This document shows, in pieces, positions 60,286-64,000 of a DNA stretch of 64,000 bases (position 1 is the stretch's first letter; every line of letters starts with the position of its first letter). Under the pieces are notes generated by a model. That model was not told the DNA's origin. It was given only the letters and a program-made list of their open reading frames with translations, and did no database searches. Source of the stretch: Paralvinella palmiformis (lineage: Eukaryota > Annelida > Polychaeta > Terebellida > Alvinellidae); the NCBI GenBank assembly GCA_025642065.1, contig JAODUP010000322.1:102501-166500 (forward strand). The letters run 5' to 3'. The translations under genes and the position numbers were made by a program.

Positions 60286-61745
60286 TAGTCGTAATAGTAG
60301 GGTGGCTGTTTAAAATCGGAACTGGAATACCTGTTTGAGAGGTAACTCCTTCATCATCATCATCTTCAGCCATGATCAGTCCACTGCAGGACAAAAGCCT
60401 AGCACGTTGCCTCCAAAGTTCTCGGTTTCTTCTTCTCATGTACCAGTTCACATTGCCCCAGTACTGTTGTAGTTCATCTCTCCAAATGTTTCGTTGCCTT
60501 CCTCGGTTTATTTTGTCACCCATGGGTGAGCAAACTGTCAGTGCTGCACTCCGTCTATTATCCATTCAGCGGCTGATGTGACCCGTACATTCCACAATGT
60601 CCATAACTTTAGTTTGGTCCGTCACCCACTTGTTTGTTTTCCGGTCTTTATAAGGGATGTTGGGCATGTTATGTTCCATGTTGTGTTGTGCTGCAGACAA
60701 TTTCGTTTCCATTTTTGTTGTTAATGTCCAGGTCTCTGCTCCATATGTCATGGCTGGAAGGATGTAATGGTCGAAGGCTTTACTTTTTAAGCATGTTGGT
60801 AGTGTATCCTTCATAATTGTGCTGTGTCTTCCAAATGCCCGTCATCCTGCTTTGATCCTTCTTCTTATTTCGCTGTCTTGGTTTTTCCCTGTTAATGTAA
60901 AAGGTTCGCCTAGGTAAACATACTCTTCTACTTGATCAAGTTGGATTCCATTTACATATACTGCCTTGGTTGTTCTTGTGGTTCCTGCCATAATCTTTGT
61001 TTTTCTCATGTTCATTTTCAGTCCACATTTCTTGCTTGGGTTGACCAGCTCTTGAAGCGTTACTTCAACGTCCTTTACAGCGTGAGCTATTATTATAATA
61101 TCATCTGCAAATCGTAGATGGTTGAGTTTCTCTCCATTAATATTGATACCCTTTATTGTCCAGTCTTAGTCCTAAAGATTTTCTCCAAGCAGGCTATTAA
61201 TAACTTTGGTAAGATCGCGTTTCCTTGTCGGACCCCCTTTTTATCTTTATTTTGTTGCTATCTTTGTGCAGACAAACTGTTGTGGAATTATCTGTTCCTG
61301 CAGTGCTTCTAGAACCGAATCAGTTTCCGCAGAATCAAAAGCTTTCTCGTAATCCACAAATGCCACGCTGAGTGGTATGTTGCGTTCCAGACAGTTTTCC
61401 TTTGGCTGGTTTATTGTATGAATGTGGTCGATGGTTGAAAAACGTCTACTTAATCCGGCTTGTTCCTTTGACTGGATGATGTCTGGGACACTTTCCAGTC
61501 TGTTGAAAATTACTTTACTAAAGAGTTTGTAGATGTTGGAGAGCAGACTGATCGTTGTATCTTGTTTTATCCCCTTATGTATGATTATCTTATTTGTTTC
61601 TTCCCATTGTTGTGGAACTTTTCACCCTCTGTAGGCATGCTGAGGATAGTTTTGCAAGTTCTTTGTTGATTACATTATTTCAATCTTTGATTGTATCACT
61701 GAAGATGTTATCTGACCCTGGAGCTTTTCGTCTAGCATGTGGTTT
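60280..61745 (-). mobile_element. Decayed RTE-like non-LTR retrotransposon (reverse-transcriptase region)
   Basis: Read on the minus strand from right to left. It retains RT block A (FVDYEKAFDS region near 61340), a GVRQG-type block near 61225, the catalytic FADD (61100-61111) in NHLRFADDIIIIAHAVKDVE, then LGEPFTLTGK and the post-RT region HYILPAMTYGAETWTLTTKM (about 60720-60780). It ends with RGRQRNIWRDELQQYWGNVN and NRELWRQRA (60400-60500), the standard C-terminus of such proteins. Stops and frameshifts split it into several frames, so it is inactive. No endonuclease domain is seen (5' truncated). It lies antisense to the host gene. Confidence 0.85.
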
Positions 61746-61754
61746 ACTGGAGAG

Positions 61755-61842
61755 TCACAAATACAGATGGAAGACGGATTCGAACCCATAACCTGAACGA
61801 TTACAGCACGATGCTCCAATGAATGCGCTCTCGGAGTACCCC
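61755..61842 (-). mobile_element. tRNA-like SINE head (family B-related)
   Basis: cacaaatacagatggaagac, ggattcgaacccataacctg (inverted box B) and cacgatgctccaatgaatgc (degenerate box A). Directly next to the LINE relic. Confidence 0.55.
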
Positions 61843-61859
61843 AGTCGTATTAGTAACTT

Positions 61860-62014
61860 TACTATTACTACAACTATAACAACTAGTACTACTACTACTA
61901 CTAGTAGTATTAGTAATAGTAGTAGTAGTAGTAGTAGTAAGGAATAGGTAGATGGGAGTGGTGACCGTGATGATAATGGTGGTGGTGGGGCGGTAGTTGC
62001 AGTAGAAGTTACTG

Positions 62015-62055
<41 letters not shown>

Positions 62056-62078
62056 GTTGTTGTCGTTGTTGTTACTGC
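61860..62078. repeat. (ACT)n, (AGT)n and (ATT)n trinucleotide cluster
   Basis: ACT units (61885-61905) followed by AGT units (61903-61940) form an inverted pair. ATT runs at 62019-62055. It ends about 100 bases before exon 7. Confidence 0.9.
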
Positions 62079-62181
62079 TGCTGTAATAAGAAAAAGAATG
62101 TTAAAGTAAGTCAGAGAACAACACAACCTTCCAGTTTCCGGTCTATTCCATAATCCTTCCAAATTATAAATCTCGTTTCAG

Positions 62182-63115
62182 ATTAGCAATAGATGTCTCG
62201 TTAACGAAATGGAAGCCATCACACCTGATTGTACCGAAGTCTGTATGCAGCGAGCCGTGTCCGCCGGGTCACATGAAGCGTAACGACGACGCCCTGGACA
62301 AGTGCTGCTGGGTGTGCATCCGGTGCGGACGACACATGATCCTGAAGGATGAGAACACGTGCGAGCCGTGTCCGAATGGTACCTATCCGGATCTATCGCA
62401 GACCGTCTGCAAGCCGCTCCCCGTCGACTACATGACATTCGACAGCATATGGGCGATCGTTCCGGTCGTGATGGCCTCTGTCGGGATCCTGTCGACCATC
62501 TTCATCGCGGCCGTCTTCATCAAGTTCAACAACACTCCGGTCATCATGGCCTCGGGTCGGGAACTCTGTTACGTCCTGATGATCGGGCTGTTGCTCAGCT
62601 ATCTGATGACCTTCGTCATGGTGGCCAAGCCGACCGTAGCCACCTGCTGCCTGACCCGTGTCGGGCTCGGATTATCTCTCTCGATGTGCTACGCGGCCCT
62701 GTTCACGAAGACGAACCGGATCTCGCGCATCTTCAACCGGGGGGTCAAGGCCATGGTGAAGCGGCCGAGCTACACGAGTCCACGGTCGCAGCTGGTGATC
62801 TGCTCCTGTCTGGTCGCCGTCCAGATCATCGCCGCCATCACGTGGGTCGGCATGGATCTGCCGGACACGGCGCTGGTATATCCGGATCGCCGGACAGTCG
62901 TACTGCGCTGCAAGAGTACCAACGTCGCCATCGTACTGTCTCTACTCTATAACATGATACTGATTACGCTCTGCACGGTGTACGCCTTCAAGACTCGAAA
63001 GATCCCGGAGAACTTCAACGAGGCGAAGCACATAGCGTTTACCATGTACTCTACGTGTATTGTGTGGCTAGCGTTCATTCCCATCTATTTCGGGACGAAC
63101 AAAAGCGATTTTAGG
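62182..63115 (+). CDS. mGluR exon 7 (cysteine-rich domain and TM1-TM6)
   Basis: 934 bases, phase 2 to phase 0. Starts LAIDVSLTKWKP. The cysteine-rich domain has all nine cysteines (VCSEPC, KCCWVC, RC, TCEPC, VC). TM1 starts near WAIVPVVMASVG, TM2 ELCYVLMIGLLLSY, TM3 CCLTRVGLGLSLSMCYAALF, TM4 SQLVICSCLVAVQIIAAITW, TM5 NVAIVLSLLYNMILITLCTV, TM6 FTMYSTCIVWLAFIPIYFGT. The TM3 and loop-2 cysteines are present. Intracellular loop 3 reads FKTRKIPENFNEAKHIAF, nearly invariant in mGluRs and part of the G-protein contact. Donor AGG|GTAAGT follows SDFR. Other mGluRs continue there with TM7, absent from the window. Confidence 0.95.
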
Positions 63116-64000
63116 GTAAGTACAACTGAAACTCGACGTCTGCGAAGTGTTCAGCTTCCCTGTAGAGAACATCCGGATCTTATATGCCGGAAGTGAACGG
63201 TCCTTTCCTGCCTTTTTTAAAATTTATTTCGAAGGAGCATATGTAGAATCTACGCAAAATAATTCTAGCTCGACATAACATATATACACCTGTATTCGTT
63301 ACAATTCACATTGTCGTCCAAATCCCAACAAAGATAAATATTCGCTCTCTTTGCCGAACGATGTTTATTTACACTGACAGGATGGTTGTTTCTTCCGGAT
63401 TTTAGTTTATGGTGTGTTTGCAAATTCGAATTGCACACGGACGTTACCAGATATCATCGATATAAATCAACCGTAGCGATGATTCTGATGTCACTGATGC
63501 GGTGCGGAAGAGCTTTAAGGCGTTATTCAAAAATTTAGTGTTGAGTAAAAGAAGAATATAGCCAGGAGACAGTTGAAAGCATAAACAAATAACTCTTTGA
63601 TGGGATTTTTCCGTAAGTTGTCTTCACCAAAGGTCGTCTGTTTTTATGGGTGCTTATTAAAATGCGAGTTGACGTGGCGTCTGGATAATTATCAAAGCAT
63701 AAACAGTGATCAGCAGAAAGTGATTTAGTTGTGAATGTGAATACATGGATAGCTTTTAATTTATCTCTAAATGGTACATATAACCAACATTGTTTGTACA
63801 CATATAAGTTAAGCGATATTTTCGCGTAAGCTGTATTTATTCGAATAACTTAAATCGGTAAAGCAGTTTTAATAACTGAACTTTTATAATACAGTATTAA
63901 ATGTGTACATGTGTGGTGTGTGTGGGGGGGGGTGTAGGTGGGGGGGTATCTGGGTATCTGTGTGTGTGTGGTGACACAACGGGCACCCATTTATCACCAA
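63116..64000 (+). other. Start of mGluR intron 7
   Basis: Begins with a perfect GTAAGT. If retained, the reading frame runs 27 more codons to a stop at 63194-63196. The remainder is AT-rich and unique, with a G/GT-rich patch at 63912-63975. No TM7-coding sequence (an MCISVS-like motif) was found here. Confidence 0.75.

Larger units (their letters stand above)
58013..62181 (+). other. mGluR intron 6 (4.2 kb)
   Basis: Holds an inverted-repeat element (58121-58772), a minus-strand LINE relic (60280-61745), a SINE and trinucleotide repeats. The stretch 58815-59835 is unique, AT-rich and non-coding. Confidence 0.8.

Noticed and set aside
63116..63196. Intron-retained six-helix receptor ending after 27 extra residues
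   Set aside because: The donor is a perfect GTAAGT and normal receptors need TM7. The short read-through is probably chance, although RNA data could show otherwise.

Overview
The window is animal nuclear DNA. It carries the 5' two-thirds of one multi-exon gene, set in very large introns packed with microsatellites, tRNA-derived SINEs and decayed non-LTR retrotransposons. The gene type, the abundant (CA)n, (TA)n and trinucleotide repeats, and the lack of CpG depletion in unique stretches fit an invertebrate, probably a lophotrochozoan such as a mollusc. That placement is an inference with modest confidence.

The gene is a plus-strand class C GPCR, a metabotropic glutamate receptor (mGluR) of the group II/III type. 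Seven exons are visible: 2157-2658, 49313-49529, 56093-56380, 57083-57208, 57551-57745, 57886-58012 and 62182-63115. All have GT/AG borders and compatible phases (0,1,1,1,1,2,0). Once one extra base in exon 1 is discounted, they give 796 codons: signal peptide, bilobed amino-acid-binding domain, nine-cysteine linker and transmembrane helices 1-6. TM7 and the cytoplasmic tail lie beyond the right edge.

Three points about the gene stand out. (1) Exon 1 carries a +1 frameshift at about 2340, which is either an assembly error or a real lesion. (2) Intron 1 is 46.7 kb and contains, on the same strand, a second divergent coding module (33636-34109 plus a likely small exon 34979-35026). It is homologous to exon 1, ends in the same phase and could splice onto exon 2, so it may be an alternative first half of the ligand-binding lobe. 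(3) The pocket residues that hold the amino-acid backbone are conserved, but the lysine that binds the distal carboxylate of glutamate is isoleucine (codon 57592-57594). The alternative module also lacks the matching arginine. A ligand other than glutamate is therefore plausible.

Layout: 1-2156 upstream DNA; 2157-2658 exon 1; 2659-49312 intron 1, with LINE 3' ends at 5215, 13600, 25805 and 43195, many SINEs, the alternative module, and a 3-kb trinucleotide array at 45870-48828; 49313-49529 exon 2; 49530-56092 intron 2, with a 30-bp minisatellite; 56093-58012 exons 3-6; 58013-62181 intron 6, with a 652-bp inverted-repeat element and a minus-strand reverse-transcriptase relic; 62182-63115 the transmembrane exon; then intron 7 to the end. 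I see no rRNA gene, functional tRNA gene, CRISPR array or bacterial feature.
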